Below are positions 1-11,639 of a DNA stretch of 64,000 nucleotides, piece by piece. Within the stretch, counting starts at the first letter, position 1, and each line of letters begins with the position of its first letter. Source of the stretch: Gnetum montanum (Eukaryota; Streptophyta; Gnetopsida; Gnetales; Gnetaceae); NCBI GenBank assembly GCA_015680685.1, contig MNCI01007793.1:49375-113374 (forward strand), in the 5' to 3' direction. The notes beneath the pieces are model-generated. The model had not been told where the DNA came from and ran no database searches. It was given only the letters and a program-made list of their open reading frames with translations. The translations under genes were made by a program, and so were the position numbers.

Positions 1-1990
1 TTGCACATTGACTAGTGATCTCTTTTCGAAGCATTTGTTTAAATTTTTTAGAAATTTCCAACTTCCCCCAATTCATGTTTTTAGGTTAAGGTTTGGAAGT
101 TGGTGACGCTCTTGCTCCAGTGCATTTATGCTCTTGATGTGAGCGTGAGTTGTTCCCTCAATTAGTTTCATGCACTTTGGTGAGTTGCTCTCTTGATCAG
201 CTATCAACCACTAGGTGTCTTCTTGTTGTGTGGTTGGTACATACAGGCACTTTTATATGTTAATTTCTTGGGAACACCAGTTGCATGCAAGCAATGCTGA
301 ACATTCCTGTATGCAATCACACCCTATATCACTGTATGTCATGCATGGAACTTTCTTCTTCTCAATCTTTCCAAAATTTTTTTCCTTAGATATTTCTAGG
401 GAACGTTCATGGATTCCTAGGCGTGCATTTATGGTACTTAGCCATGCCCTTCCCATTATTATTGAAAAGTCCCTTTTATCATTGTTTACTTATATCACTA
501 GGAAATCAGCTGGGTATGACCACCCACACACAGTGGTAATGATGTCCTCCACTAGTCCCAAGGGAACAATGATGGACTAGTTGGCCAATGCTAAGCAAAT
601 ATTACTCTTATTTAATGGAGGTAGGTTCCAAGATTTACACATCTCTTGTGATATTAAGTTGACTCCAGAACTAGAGTTTAGAAGAGCTTTACATGGTTTA
701 TTCCCAGTGACTTGGAGATAGATTAAAGGGCTTTTGGGGTTAGAAAATTTCTTGGGAAGGTGGCCCTCCTTAATCCAGTCAATAACGACATGTGTTAACA
801 TAATCGTGTGCGTTAAGCTCAATTTTTGGGTTGAAGGAGGCCCCAAAGCCTTATTTAATAGGGAGGTGCTTTGATGTTCAACCACTTGTGATGGTAAGGG
901 CTTGGTTGGATTATTGGTTCTAAAGAAAGATCTTTTCTTCATAAGGTTGTCAGAACCAATTGCGGGTTGAGGATTCATAGCCCCCATGACATTGCATTGC
1001 TGCGGTTGAGTGGAGAGCACCCCTTGCATTGCTGGAGCAAGTGGTAATGGAGCTATTGGTGTGAGAGTTGTGGATGGGTTTGGAGGATGGTATGTCTGTG
1101 GATTGTCTCCCCCAGGAGAAGGAGTCCTATAATACTCTTGAGCTTGGTAGTGACATTGTGGTGTCACGTGATCAACAGAGTCATGTGGAGAGATTGGCTA
1201 CTACACATAGTAGCCATATGGATTCGGTTACCTATAAGGGTACTATTGCCTTGGTGGTGGCATCCCCCATGATTGTGGGTATTTCTATTGTTGGTGTTTC
1301 TCAATAGGTTGTGGTGGAGTTCCACTTGAATAATACATTAAAGGTTGTGGAATTACCTTGGGTTACCTTGGGGATAAGGTAACCATTGGGGTGCTTGCCA
1401 TTTGTTAAGTCGTGGATTAAGTGCATACACCCCAGACTCTTGTAGATGTGAGATTACTGGGCAACATCTCTTAGGATGGTCATATTGGCATATCTCACAT
1501 CCATCATCATTGTCCATATTAGAATCCACAACCTCTTTAGTGATGGCCATTTTACCCTTACCTTTGTTACATGCATTGTCCATGTCTCTCTTTTTCTTTT
1601 TGTCATAGTCACTACCTCACTCCTTAGACTCCTCTACAGTTTTGAGAAAAATTCCAAATATACTATCTAGGGAGTCCCACATTTTATCTACCTTTGCTGA
1701 CACTTTTGTTATTAATTTTTGGAGCAGCAAGGTTTTCCTATTCACCACCTCTTTGAGTGGTGAATCTTCCTCCTCCTCACAGAATCTCAATCCTCTTTTT
1801 CAAAGGGAAGGATCTTAGTTGTACTCTTCTACACTTTATCTCTTACGTAGCTCTCCTTCTTTCTTGGCTACTTTCTCTAGTAATCTATGGACCTGATGAG
1901 ACCTAAGCTCTAATAATCTCCCTTGGGCATACATTCCTGGTCTCCTAGTCTCAAATGCAAGGGACGAAGATGTAGGCTTGGGGGTACCTT
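1..1990 (-). pseudogene. Athila-like Gypsy gag C-terminus and protease remnant (A1)
   Basis: Read on the minus strand this matches, segment by segment, the plus-strand element at 61.4-63.3 kb: the YAQGRL segment (about 1930), the zinc knuckle CEICQYDHPKRCC (about 1462-1503), a Pro/Gln-rich linker (577-1350) and a retropepsin domain (about 250-760). The protease active site lies near 664-690 and reads LLNSSSG where the plus-strand copy has LLDLGSG, so the catalytic Asp is replaced by Asn. The C-terminal protease motif (MGRAWLSTINARLGI) lies at about 405-456. Positions 1-250 encode the linker that precedes reverse transcriptase, so pol would continue left of the window. Frameshifts and stops make it non-functional. 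The family assignment rests on internal comparison plus the known DLG protease of Athila-type elements. Confidence 0.8.
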
Positions 1991-2049
1991 GGGTAGTACT
2001 TCCCTTCAACGTCTTACCCATGAAGTGAACTTCTCGCTTTTTAGGATGA

Positions 2050-4704
2050 GAAGGCTATTCAACTATTTTGCGTGGGATGGGGGCTATCGAAAGCATCGAC
2101 CCTCTAATAAAAAATGGAGCTAGAGGTGTTAATGGGTAGGACCACATGGCTCCACTAATAGATAACAAAAAGGTGGATGCTTGTGGAGGGATTCTCAAGA
2201 TGAATGACTGTTGTGAGCTTTGACCAGTCGCTAGTGGTGCTAGTGCACTACGCTAAGGCACACGGACCACGAATGGTTGCTGGGGTGGCCTAGGATCACT
2301 GTCAATGCTAATGGAATTGATGACATAACCAACATTGTTGGCATTGAGGGGATCGGTGTAGACATACATAGATTGGTTTTTAGGATGCACTAGGTTGCTT
2401 TCGTCCAACAACAATTTCCCCTGGTTGATTAATCTCTTGATTTCATCCTGCAATGCCAGATAGTAATCTATGTTGTGACCACATTATTGGTGGTAGTCAC
2501 ATAACTTGTCCAGCCTGAAATCCTTAGGAACTGGGGGCTCATTGGGTAGGGCCAAAGAAGGGTTCCTAAGGAGCTCATAGTAGCATTGATGTCTTTTGAT
2601 CGCTTCTTCTGACATTTGCTTGTGTTGGATGTACCCTGTTGCCAATAGCTGCTTCAAAAGTTTTGAAGGCTTGAGAGGTAGTGTGGTGTACTTTGAGCAA
2701 TCTTTGCACTTAAAGTTGGATTTGGGTTGTGCAGATGTCTCAGGTGCGAGCATAGCAGGCTGTAATATGTGACCCTATTTGGGCATTGGGTTAGTTACGG
2801 GTGCAGCTAGCTTCTTAATGTTCTTGTTACTATTGTTACTAGATTTGGGCTTGGCCTCGGTCACCACAATAGCCACTATGGTTGTTGGAGCCTTACCCTT
2901 TTCCTTCTTTATGAAGGTGTTTTTGTAGGCGATGTAGGCCAAGTCTTTGCTTTTCTCAACCATGTCTTGTATGCTCTTAGTCTGAGCAAAAGCTTGACTA
3001 AGAGAGTGAGGAGCAAGGCAGTATAGTTTGCACTTGACGAAGTCATTCACTACGCCCTTAAAGATAGCTAGCAAGTGGGCCTCCACGATGGGCTCGTGGA
3101 TTTCGTTAAGGGTTGTACTCCAACATTGAATGAACTTTTGGACTGGCTCTAGAGGGTCTTGCTTTATGCTCATCAACTGATCCAGCGTGGTTTCTAGCTT
3201 CAAGTTGTACTTGAAACGTGTCACGAACTAGGTCAGAAGCTCTTCTAAAGTCAAAACAGATGAGCATGGTAGCACACGATACCAATCCAGGCTTTCTCAG
3301 CTAAGGACATGGCAAAGACACGAATAATCATGTGTGGCCATTGTTGCAATAGAAGAGACTTAGACCTAAAGGTAACAAGATGTGCGTTGGGATCTCCCTC
3401 TCCATCGTACTTCATGAAGTATCGGAGTGACATCCCTTGGGGTAGTGTCAAAGTAGGGATCATAGTGTTAATGGGGTCATCCTGATAGAAGTCCATAACT
3501 TGTACCGTGTTAGACTGAGCAGCCTTGAGGCATTTTATTTTCTCAGTAAGGGTCTGGATGTGTTGGAATGCTTGGTCCAGACCCTGCGATGTTGTGGATG
3601 GTTGGGGATTTGCAGAGGCAGCTCCCACCTATGGCATGGTGAGGGTGGTGGTGTGACCCATCAGCGGTACCATTGGGATGACCCCCACGAGCGATGCTAC
3701 TTGAGTTGTCCACCACCCGACAAGTGGTGTTGTTAGGGCAGCAACCGTGGGTTGGGCTGTTAGATGGACCGCTTGTATCATGGTAGCGTAGATCATAGCC
3801 TCGTGTTTGGTTGTACCATCTATGAGGCTTGGTGGGTTTGAGAGTGAACATAATGAGACATTTGCGATAGTTGTGGAATAGGTGCAGAAGCGAATGCGGT
3901 CCACCATGTGGACGGGCTGGGGCCTGCCATAGTGGGTGGAACAAATGTGAACGTAGAAATGGAAATAGAAGTTACATACGATTGTGAGGTAGGCATGGTG
4001 TGAATATGTGGTAGGATAGCCATGATCGATGCATGATGTGCTACGGGAATGAGCTATTGAATAGCTTGCAAAGAAATAGTGGCTACAGACGACACAGGTG
4101 AAACAGGCGAGAGAGGGCATTGAAATGCCACAGGGTTAACGTGGCTACCAATGGTAGTTGTAATCATGGGTTGTGGAAGTGTAGGCGTAATCAAAAAGGG
4201 AGAAGTGATAGACAATGGTTTGGCCTAGAAGGACTAGGTAGGAGGGACATGAACATGGTTGGTTTGACCTCCCTCATTTGATTGGGAATCAAGTTCCTCT
4301 TGTCCATCCTAGAAAGTGTCATCTTGGTTGGATGCTGTGTCCTATTGCTCCCTAATCCTAGCCAACTGACTTAGTTAGTCTAGAAGCCATTGATTCACCT
4401 ATGTCAAAGGTAAGGAAGTGCTAGGAGTAGGAACAAATTCCTTCTCGTTGTAGTAAGTGAACTTGAAGCTGCGTTTGTCTTAGAGTTCGTGTACATCAAA
4501 GGGAAAATTTGCCTACACCTTTGCATAGAGGAGGTTGTAACACTCATGTTGCTGGCCCAATCCTTTAGGTCCTTGATTTTGAATCCTGAGGGATCGACGT
4601 GTTTCCAACGTCAGGTTCAATGGTTGTTTGGCACCAGTAGTACATTGAACCGTGATGGGAACTTCAACGTTGAAGGTGCTAGTGGTAGTAATTTCAAAAT
4701 TCAT
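2050..4704 (-). pseudogene. Gypsy family-B gag pseudogene (B1)
   Basis: This is a decayed capsid/nucleocapsid polyprotein. The likely start is the ATG at 4702-4704, shared in style with copy B2. Downstream come a Pro/Ser/His-rich N-terminal half (about 3640-4480, many stops), the conserved capsid signature KYDGEGDPNAHLVTFRSKS (about 3360-3430), the TTLDQLMSIKQDPLEPVQKF helix region (about 3110-3200), and the gag C-terminal pattern YTTLPLKPSKLLKQLL...FRLDKLCDYHQ (2484-2740) with QDEIKRLINQGKL (about 2410-2450). These follow the usual order of plant Gypsy gag. At least one frameshift separates 3251-3628 from 2775-3224, and several in-frame TAG codons occur. Upstream lie a leader with a tandem duplication and an LTR. 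Downstream, similarity switches abruptly to family A near 1.97-2.05 kb. Confidence 0.8.
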
Positions 4705-4835
4705 TATTGCTAAGCCAAGCAATTTTGCAAATGGGAAGAAGCAAAGAAATTGAATAGCAATCAAAAGGTTAAAAACTTTGCAAATGAGAAAAGCAAATAA
4801 ACTGGAAAGCAATAAAAAAGAAAGGCTTTATGTCT

Positions 4836-5165
4836 TGCTGGATTCCCGAGGAACCATCGAAGTGACCGATCTATACCCCACAAGGCATAAACAACTGTAA
4901 AAAGGATGTCACATTTATGCTAGTGCACGATAGGGTATAGAGCATGTGTAAGACTACTATAAGATAGGCAAGTTAACTAGCGATCAAAGGCTTTGCATCC
5001 TGTAGGGCTCCTGAGGAATCATCGAAGTGACCAATCTGCACCGCACGATGCATAAACAACCACAAATAGGTGTCAAGTTTATGCTAATGTGTATCAAGGT
5101 GTAGAAGGCTTACAGGACTACCATGACACATGAAAAGGGCACTAAGCGCCCTCATAACACTAGAA
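4836..5165 (-). repeat. 165-bp tandem duplication in B1 leader and decayed primer site
   Basis: The segment around 4848 (gaggaaccatcgaagtgacc) recurs at 5013 (gaggaatcatcgaagtgacc), followed by matching text about CATAAACAAC and a TTTATGCTA block. This gives two diverged copies with a period of 165 bp. Copy B2 shows one recognisable unit at about 10165-10260. The segment at about 5147-5165 aligns with the better-preserved B2 primer site (reverse complement TGGCACTAGAAGGAGAGC), so it is probably the eroded primer-binding site. The duplication lies in the untranslated leader between primer site and gag start. Confidence 0.6.
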
Positions 5166-5168
5166 AAT

Positions 5169-6709
5169 TGTAGCAATTGAAAACATCGGTGGCTAAATAA
5201 CACTGAGGGGTTGGTGGTTGTGATAGTTTCAACCTCGTATCCGCAGGAGGGCCATGCTGGATGGAACGGATACGGGAAGCCCTGAATAGTCTAGTTGATC
5301 AAACAGGGACTTAGTTGACGTCTATATAGCCTTTTGCAATGTGTAGTTTGGAAGTGGAAATGAAAATGTGAAGTAATGATTAAATGCAAAGGAGACAGAA
5401 AATAGTATAAAACACAGTAATAAGCAAGAAACAAAGTAAAATGCAGTTATAAAAATGCACCGCTTCGAAGCTACAAGTTTTCTCTGTCAGGATGGATACA
5501 GTCGGTTAAATAGCATTGAGGAGTGCAGAGATCTTGAGAGTAACCAAGATGTGTAGAGCAAAGATAGCTATGCACTTGGTCACTGACTCAGGAGCTGACA
5601 ATGCAAAAATTCTACTAAGGTGGTTGAAAGGGGGTAGGACAAAATGCCAGTTGAGAATGCTAACTGTTTGTAGTGCCAAACAGAAAGCTTACAATGCCCA
5701 AGGTTACAATGGTAACTTTTTTTCTTTTTTCCAAAGGACATCTAGGACCAACCTTTTGAGCATTGCTCATCAAGGTATTTATAGGGCTAAGGGTATGTGA
5801 AAGGGGTAGTTTGGATGCCATGTGCCTTGGGCTCATGTTGACTTTTCTGCACCACACATGCTAGCATGACTGTTGTAATGCAATTCTGCCATGCCATAAC
5901 TATGAGCTTGCCATGCCATAATTGCACCATCAGTGTTTGGAGACGTGTGCCAATGGTTCAATTAGGTGAAGTGCATTGATGTCACACAACCACCTGCATG
6001 CTTTACTATGCTTCATAATGTAGCATGTTTGGCATAGCATAGCATGTTCTCTCACATTTCGCTATATGTGTGATGCATACTTGCTACGCTATGCTATGCT
6101 ACGTAGTGTAGTGACTAGCCTTAGTTGCAAAAACTTTGCCAATATACAAACTTTGCCTCCTGCACTGTGAAACTTGTGAACTTACTGATCTTGCCATTTG
6201 AGTTGCTTTCTGTCTCCTTCATAGAATTACTACGCCTTGCTGCACCATGTAACTCAGCGTAGCGTAGCAGCAGACATGGTCTACTACTTCCTGACTGAAA
6301 GAGACATTGCTAAAGGGTTTAAAGTTGGGTGAAGGAACTGATGGTATAGCTTTTGCTATGCTACGCTACGCTGCATAGCATAGCCTATCATGGCACTTTG
6401 TTCTGCAATCATTTTCTAAAGCTTGCTATGCTACATAGCAAGGTGTGGCATAGCGTAGCACACTCCGTGACTTAGAAAACTTGCCGAACTATTTCACACA
6501 TCCTAAGCACTACTGTCAACTCGACGCATTACTTCTGAGCAAGCTGTCGGCAAGGTAAACTACTTAGGTGGATAGGCAGGATGATTCATAGAGCCTGTTT
6601 ATACCTAAAGTAGAAAATTTGCCAAACTTGTTGGCCTGAATTCAGAGCATTCTCATCCTAAAGAACTTCCGTAGCATTGTGCAAATTGCAAGGCCTGGTG
6701 AAGCAAGCA
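5169..6709 (-). repeat. 5' LTR of Gypsy element B1
   Basis: On the plus strand the LTR starts TGTAGCAATTG and ends GAAGCAAGCA, so in the sense direction it runs TG...CA over 1,541 bp. The inner edge is supported by alignment to B2, where the same bases adjoin the primer site. The outer edge is placed where the B2 protease reading frame (KHPKNLKA, about 6715-6745) is suddenly interrupted. A target duplication would be TGCCT (6710-6714), but the partner lies outside the window. U3 carries many GCTAC/GCTAT-type inverted repeats (5990-6480). Only one LTR of this copy is in the window. Confidence 0.65.
5776..5784 (-). promoter_or_regulatory. TATA box of the B1 LTR
   Basis: The plus strand reads TATTTATAG, giving CTATAAATA in sense orientation. 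It lies inside the LTR between the repeat-rich U3 and the putative R-U5, as expected for a Pol II LTR promoter. The transcription start is not determined. Confidence 0.5.
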
Positions 6710-7190
6710 TGCCTTCAAATTTTTGGGGTGTTTCATTGGCCTAATTTGATCTTTGAGGCCTAGCTTATCCACAATGGTGTATGGTATTACATTTTTTACT
6801 ACTCTGTCATCAACATGCACTCTATAGATCTTGCATTTCCCAATGCACATAGTAATAAACATAGGAGTTGTTACAAACTCACCCCTCTTGGGGTTGATCT
6901 TGATTTCTTCATCATAAAATTCTAGGGACATGGAACTTGATTCCCATGGTGTAGGGGGTAGCATCACTACATGGGTGGAGGTCTCATTTACAGGGATGTT
7001 CTCCACAATAGGGATGAAGGTCAACATCTGCACCAATGCTTTGTGGTGGATAGATGAGGGCATGATCGAGTCATACAAGCTCAATGCTGTATTTTTCTAT
7101 TTAAGTGCTTTTTTGACTTGGGCTAATGCATCCACAAATTCCTTGCCATTAGCCATGTTTTTGTTTGCCTTGGCTTCTTCCATGTAGCCT
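6710..7190 (-). pseudogene. Gypsy family-B protease pseudogene (B2), interrupted by B1
   Basis: The minus strand reads a retropepsin-like stretch: CIGKCKIYRVHVDDRVV (about 6800-6850), then NVIPYTIVDKLGL and IRPMKHPKNLKA. This follows the pattern of Gypsy proteases in which a strand with D-x-G is followed by a hydrophobic turn. The catalytic motif reads VDDRV, so the Gly is lost. Immediately after KHPKNLKA the frame runs into the B1 LTR at 6709. The rest of this protease and all of B2 pol must therefore lie beyond the left edge of B1 or be deleted. Confidence 0.65.
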
Positions 7191-7559
7191 AAGAGAAAGA
7201 TTTCTCATGAAGGTGACTTAGGCTTTGTTTACTTGGTTTTCTCAAGGGCCTCACTGCTTTCTCATGATTTGCTCGTTATGGTCTCTTCAATTGTTTTGGC
7301 CATAGGGATCACAAACATGGAAACCAAAGTTAGTGGGCCTATCACTCTTTGGTCTTGATGTTGCCTAATCATCTTGTCTATGAGATGCTTTTTGGACCTC
7401 CTGTGTTGCCACCTTAGGGGCCTACCAGTGCTATCAATGAGGTTTCCCCTTGAAAAGGAAGAAACTAATGCATTGGCTACTACTAGGCTTTAGACAAGTG
7501 AGGGGGTAGCATGCTATGGAACTTGGAAAACAAAGGGTAATTGAAAAATTGTTGTTGAT

Positions 7560-9910
7560 GCAACTTTCGAGGGAACCCTAACTATGAAGGGTGTTGTGGG
7601 TGCTTGAGGTGGTGCTCTAATAACAAAAAGAGGTCTCAAACCTATGGGGGCCAAGGGGAACCTTGCACTACTAGAGGATGCTCGGACAATGAATGGCTAC
7701 TACACCGATTCTAGATCATCATCAATGCTAATAGCATATATGACATAGCTAGCATAATCTACATTTAGAGGATCATTTTAGACGCTTGTAGACTAGTTTT
7801 AAGGCCTAACTGAGTTTGCAATGTCTAGTACCAGCTTGCCTATGTCAATCATCCTTTGTAGGTGGTCTTGCAAGGCCAAGCAACTGATGGTAATGGTAGA
7901 ATTGATCTAGCCTAAAATGTCTTGGGACTAGGGGCTCATTTGATGCTATCGAAGTAGGATTTCTTAGTAGCTCACAATATCTATCATGTTTTTTGAAGGC
8001 ATCTTCGAACATTTGTTTGTATTGGATATGTCTGGCTTTTAGTATTTGTTCTAGCAACTTTGAAGGCTTTAGTGGCAATGGGGCATACTTAGAGTGATTC
8101 TTGTACTCAAAGTTGGACCTTTGAAGAACTTGTGCTATGGCCATTGAGGATGTAGGCTAGTTGATTATCTTAGTACTAGAGTTGACAACTTTGTTGTTAG
8201 TTGGGGCTTTGGGCTACCTAGCCATCTTCCTTTGGTTGATTCCTTTGGCTTCTTTGGCTAGAGTTTCCATCATTGAATTATATTTTGCCTTGTTCTTGTC
8301 TCTCCTTGCATGTTGGTTCTTGTAGGCCACATAGGTAAAGTCCTTGCTAGCTTCTACTGCATCTTCTATTATTTTGGTTTGAGTGAAGGATTATCTTAGG
8401 GATTGTGGGTCTAGGTAATACAATTTTGACTTTATAAAATCATTGACTATGCCCTTGAAAATATCTAGGAGATGTGTTTTAGCTATCAACTCTCATATTT
8501 CTTTTAGCAAGGCACTCCAATGTTGAATGAATTTCTACATGGGCTCTAGGTAGCCCTACTTGACTTGCATTAGTTGATCTAAGGTTGTCTCTGGCTTCAA
8601 GTTGTATTTGAGGCATGTTACAAATTAGCCCAAGACATCCTCCAAAAATGAGATAGAGCTTTTGGGTAGTGAATAGTACTAATCTAATGCTTTGCCAATC
8701 AGTGACATGGTGAACATGCACATGATGGCATGTGGCCATGCTTGCAACAACAAGCACTCTGACCTAAACATGACCAGATGCACATTAGGGTCTCCCTCAC
8801 CATTGTATTTGGTGAATTGAGGCAATGAGACTCTAGCTAGAAGAGTTAGAGGTGGGACCATAGGACTTATAGGATTGGCCAGGTAGAAGTCCACCGCTTA
8901 ATAATTTTGAAGGAGGAAACTTTGAGTCACTTCACCTCTTTTGTCAAGCTTTGGATCATCTAGAATGCCTAGTCTAAGTTTTGAGATGCTCCAGCTAGCT
9001 ATGCTAGTTGCGCTATCTGCTATTGGACTAGCTATGGGGTCCATGGATTGGTTGCAGGTTGTAGAATTACACAATGAACTTGATGCATTAGCTATGCTAT
9101 AGGGACAATGATAAGGGAAAGAAACACATGCACGGGTTGGGCCAACACTAAGGGTGCCAACAAAATAGGCAATACATAGGATGCTTGAGTTGTTTGAGGC
9201 TTGGAGATGGGACCTACGTGGCTGTATGGTTGAGCTAATATGATTACTATGGGTAGAGATGGCTAAATAGGTTGCAATTATGCCATGAAGGGAAAGTTAA
9301 GGGAAGCCACTACATCATAATGTGTGTGTTGTGTCTGATGCATTGCTATTACAGGCATTGACCTAGGCTTAGTGGAGAGGGAAGGTGATGTTGGTGCTAT
9401 GACTATCTCAAGGAGAATGGATGAATGAGACTAAGGAGGAGCTTGACTAGGGATGACTCATTGGAAGATAATGTGGAAAGAGCCCTCATGCTCAAAGAAA
9501 GCTTCAAACTCATTCTGTTCCTCCTGTAGGAGGTCCTCATAGTCTATTTCTATGTCATGCTTACTTGCTCGGATGAGCTAGGGTAATAGCTAATGGTAGG
9601 GATCTATGAGCAAGATGATATTGAATAAGGAGGGAATATGCTCCTATCCATCCTAATGGATTAGCTCATAGCTATGCTTTGCCTCTATGTTTAGGCAGCC
9701 CACAGATAACCCTGCTTAAATATTCATGCATATGAAGTTGTACTACTTGTTACTTATCATGGCATATTCTAGGTCTTGACCATGTAACATAAGAGATTAC
9801 CTTCATCTTGCCATTACAAGACTCCCTAGGTCATCAATCTTGGGCTCCTATTGGATGGGCAAGATGTTGAGTGTGGTTGAGACTGATACCAAAGATTGAT
9901 CTAGGTTCAT
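7560..9910 (-). pseudogene. Gypsy family-B gag pseudogene (B2)
   Basis: This is a second family-B gag, colinear with 2.05-4.70 kb. Landmarks are a start at about 9908-9910 (MNLDQSLVSVST), the capsid signature FTKYNGEGDPNVHLVMFRSE (about 8760-8830) with MSLIGKA (about 8695), and the C-terminal YAPLPLKPSKLLEQILK...FRLDQFYHYHQ block (7890-8105). Many in-frame stops (mostly TAG) and frameshifts are present. The alignment with B1 is clear at protein level, but the copies are well diverged, so they are separate insertions rather than a recent duplication. The protease follows downstream at 6.7-7.2 kb. Confidence 0.75.
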
Positions 9911-10930
9911 GATCATAGATCAAGTTGCAAGAGGGAATTGCAAGGGTTGCTGGTCATGAAACACTATGGATTATGCTAAAACTAGCATTTTCCTAGCTAA
10001 TACCACTGACTATGCTAACTACACTCTCCATGCCAAAGAGTGGACTATGTTGACTATGCTCTCCACGCTGGAGAGTGGACTATGTTGGCTATGCTGGAGA
10101 TGACTATGCTCCAACTGAAAATGATAAGTTTTTTAGTAAGAAATGGGAATGAGTGTAATTTGGATTGCTGCCCAGGGTCCCAAGGGGACTGACTACAAGG
10201 TCCAATCTACATCGATAGGTTAGTAGACAACACCTACGCTGGCTTACAATCTAGCTACTATTGCATGTGCAATAGGTCCACTAGGGTGTTATGGTCTATG
10301 CTGGCCCAAAGCCAACAACTACAATGCAAAGAGCATGTGAAACAACCACAATGGAGTCTAAAAAAGTGGTTTAGCTCTCCTTCTAGTGCCAAAAAATTTT
10401 AGCAACTAAAATTTTCAATGGCTAGAACTCCAAGGTTCATAGGTGCATAGCCTAGCCTCGAATCTACATAAGGACCTATGGGAGGTAGAGACATGGCATC
10501 CTAAATAGTCTGGTTGATCGAATAGGCACTTACCAAATGCAACAAGTGTGCATCATGGTTAGATGTAATGCTAATGTAAGATGGTGCTAAGGGTGTAGGT
10601 AGTGTTTCTAGTACTTGCAGTGTTTGTGGTGTTAGTGGGGTTGAGTGTAGTTACAAGTGCTAGGGGATGAGCATAGTTACAGGTGCTAGAGGTGGTGAGC
10701 ATACTCAAGAGTTTTAGCAAGGTAGAGAGTGTCAACATGTGAGGATCATCACCTGATCATATTTTTAAGCATGGTTATATGGTATAATAATGAAAAATTG
10801 TAGATAAAGTGCAAAGAATGCAAAGAAAGAGTGAGTGAAGCAAAACATCATCCCAAACAAGGTTGAGTGTATCAATTCTAGAAGAAGTATCAACACTTGG
10901 TAATGTAATTCAAGAAAGTAGTTTATTAAT
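9911..10930 (-). repeat. B2 leader, primer site and truncated LTR
   Basis: The B2 leader (9911-10377) holds imperfect ACTATGCTGACTATGCTC-type repeats (about 9990-10120) and one copy of the unit duplicated in B1. The primer site, reverse complement of about 10378-10397, reads TTGGCACTAGAAGGAGAGC, the form typical of some plant Gypsy lineages. LTR sequence similar to B1 starts about 10398 (AGCAACTAAAATTTTCAATGG against AGCAATTGAAAACATCGG). The outer LTR boundary is not clear. Recognisable similarity fades before about 10.93 kb, where spacer sequence of another element begins. Confidence 0.5.
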
Positions 10931-11353
10931 AGCACAATTTATTTTTTGAATTTCTAGAAAGCTACCTACATTCACACATAGGTAACATGTCTTTTTAGTG
11001 GAACCCTCTAAAATTTTTATTTTGTGCATTTATTATGTTTTTACTATGTTAACCTCATAAGAGGACTACCTTTAGGCATGGATAACATGTCTTTTTGGTG
11101 ACATGGTAAGGTAGTAGTTATTTTAGACATACTTCCATTTTTTGTTAGTACTCAAGTAAAGAATACAACTAAATAGTAGGATAAGACTTGTAGTAGTAGC
11201 CTTAGATAATCCATAAATCCCCTTGATGTCACATCCTTTTCATTCCCACTTGTTTCTTCACTTTTTCTATCTAGGCATAATGATCCCAAATTTATTTTAG
11301 TTTTATTTTGAAAAGAATATTATTATGTTCATGATAAGAACCTCTTATTACTA
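10931..11353 (-). repeat. 3' spacer fragment of element D, left of the Copia insertion
   Basis: This contains the block GGCATGGATAACATGTCTTT (about 11075) and a nearby diverged second copy (about 10980), plus AAATCCCCTTGATGTCACATCC (about 11215). The same blocks occur in the integrase-to-LTR spacer of C1 (24.79 and 25.02 kb), G (50.49 and 50.73 kb) and, on the plus strand, of A2 (63.81-63.94 kb). It continues on the other side of the Copia element at 15.35 kb, so the Copia insertion split this spacer. Confidence 0.6.
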
Positions 11354-11358
11354 GAAAT

Positions 11359-11617
11359 TGAACAAAGAGATGAAATGAAATAGTTCTCTTTATTGAAGTT
11401 TATGAAAGATTGCATACAAGGATTTATAAACCAGCCTTATTCCGTATTTTAGGAAACAAACTAAGAAAAGAAAACCAATCTCTTAGAAATTAGAAATGAT
11501 AAAAGTGTAAGCTATAAATTAGGGGAAACAAACTCCATAAAAAACTACAATTAATTCCACAAAATCAAGAATTTACTCAATCCAAAAGAATCAAGAATTT
11601 ACTTAGTCTTTCCAACA
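11359..11617 (-). repeat. Copia 3' LTR with adjoining polypurine tract
   Basis: This is a 259-bp LTR. In sense it begins TGTTGGAAAGACTAAGTAAA and ends CTCTTTGTTCA. The polypurine tract (reverse complement of 11618-11633, AACTTGAGGGGAAG) directly precedes it, which fixes it as the 3' LTR. It is readily alignable to the 5' LTR over its full length, with scattered substitutions. Confidence 0.92.
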
Positions 11618-11639
11618 CTTCCCCTCAAGTTGGAGAATT

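Noticed and set aside
215-580. 121-codon plus-strand open stretch
   Set aside because: It lies antisense to the A1 protease, whose minus-strand motifs explain the sequence.
3629-4120. 163-codon minus-strand open stretch rich in His, Ser and Cys
   Set aside because: It overlaps the family-B gag region in a shifted frame, and its composition reflects the Pro/Ser-rich linker rather than a separate Cys/His protein.
4836-5130. Possible CRISPR-like direct repeats
   Set aside because: There are only two long diverged units and no spacer structure, in a plant retrotransposon leader.
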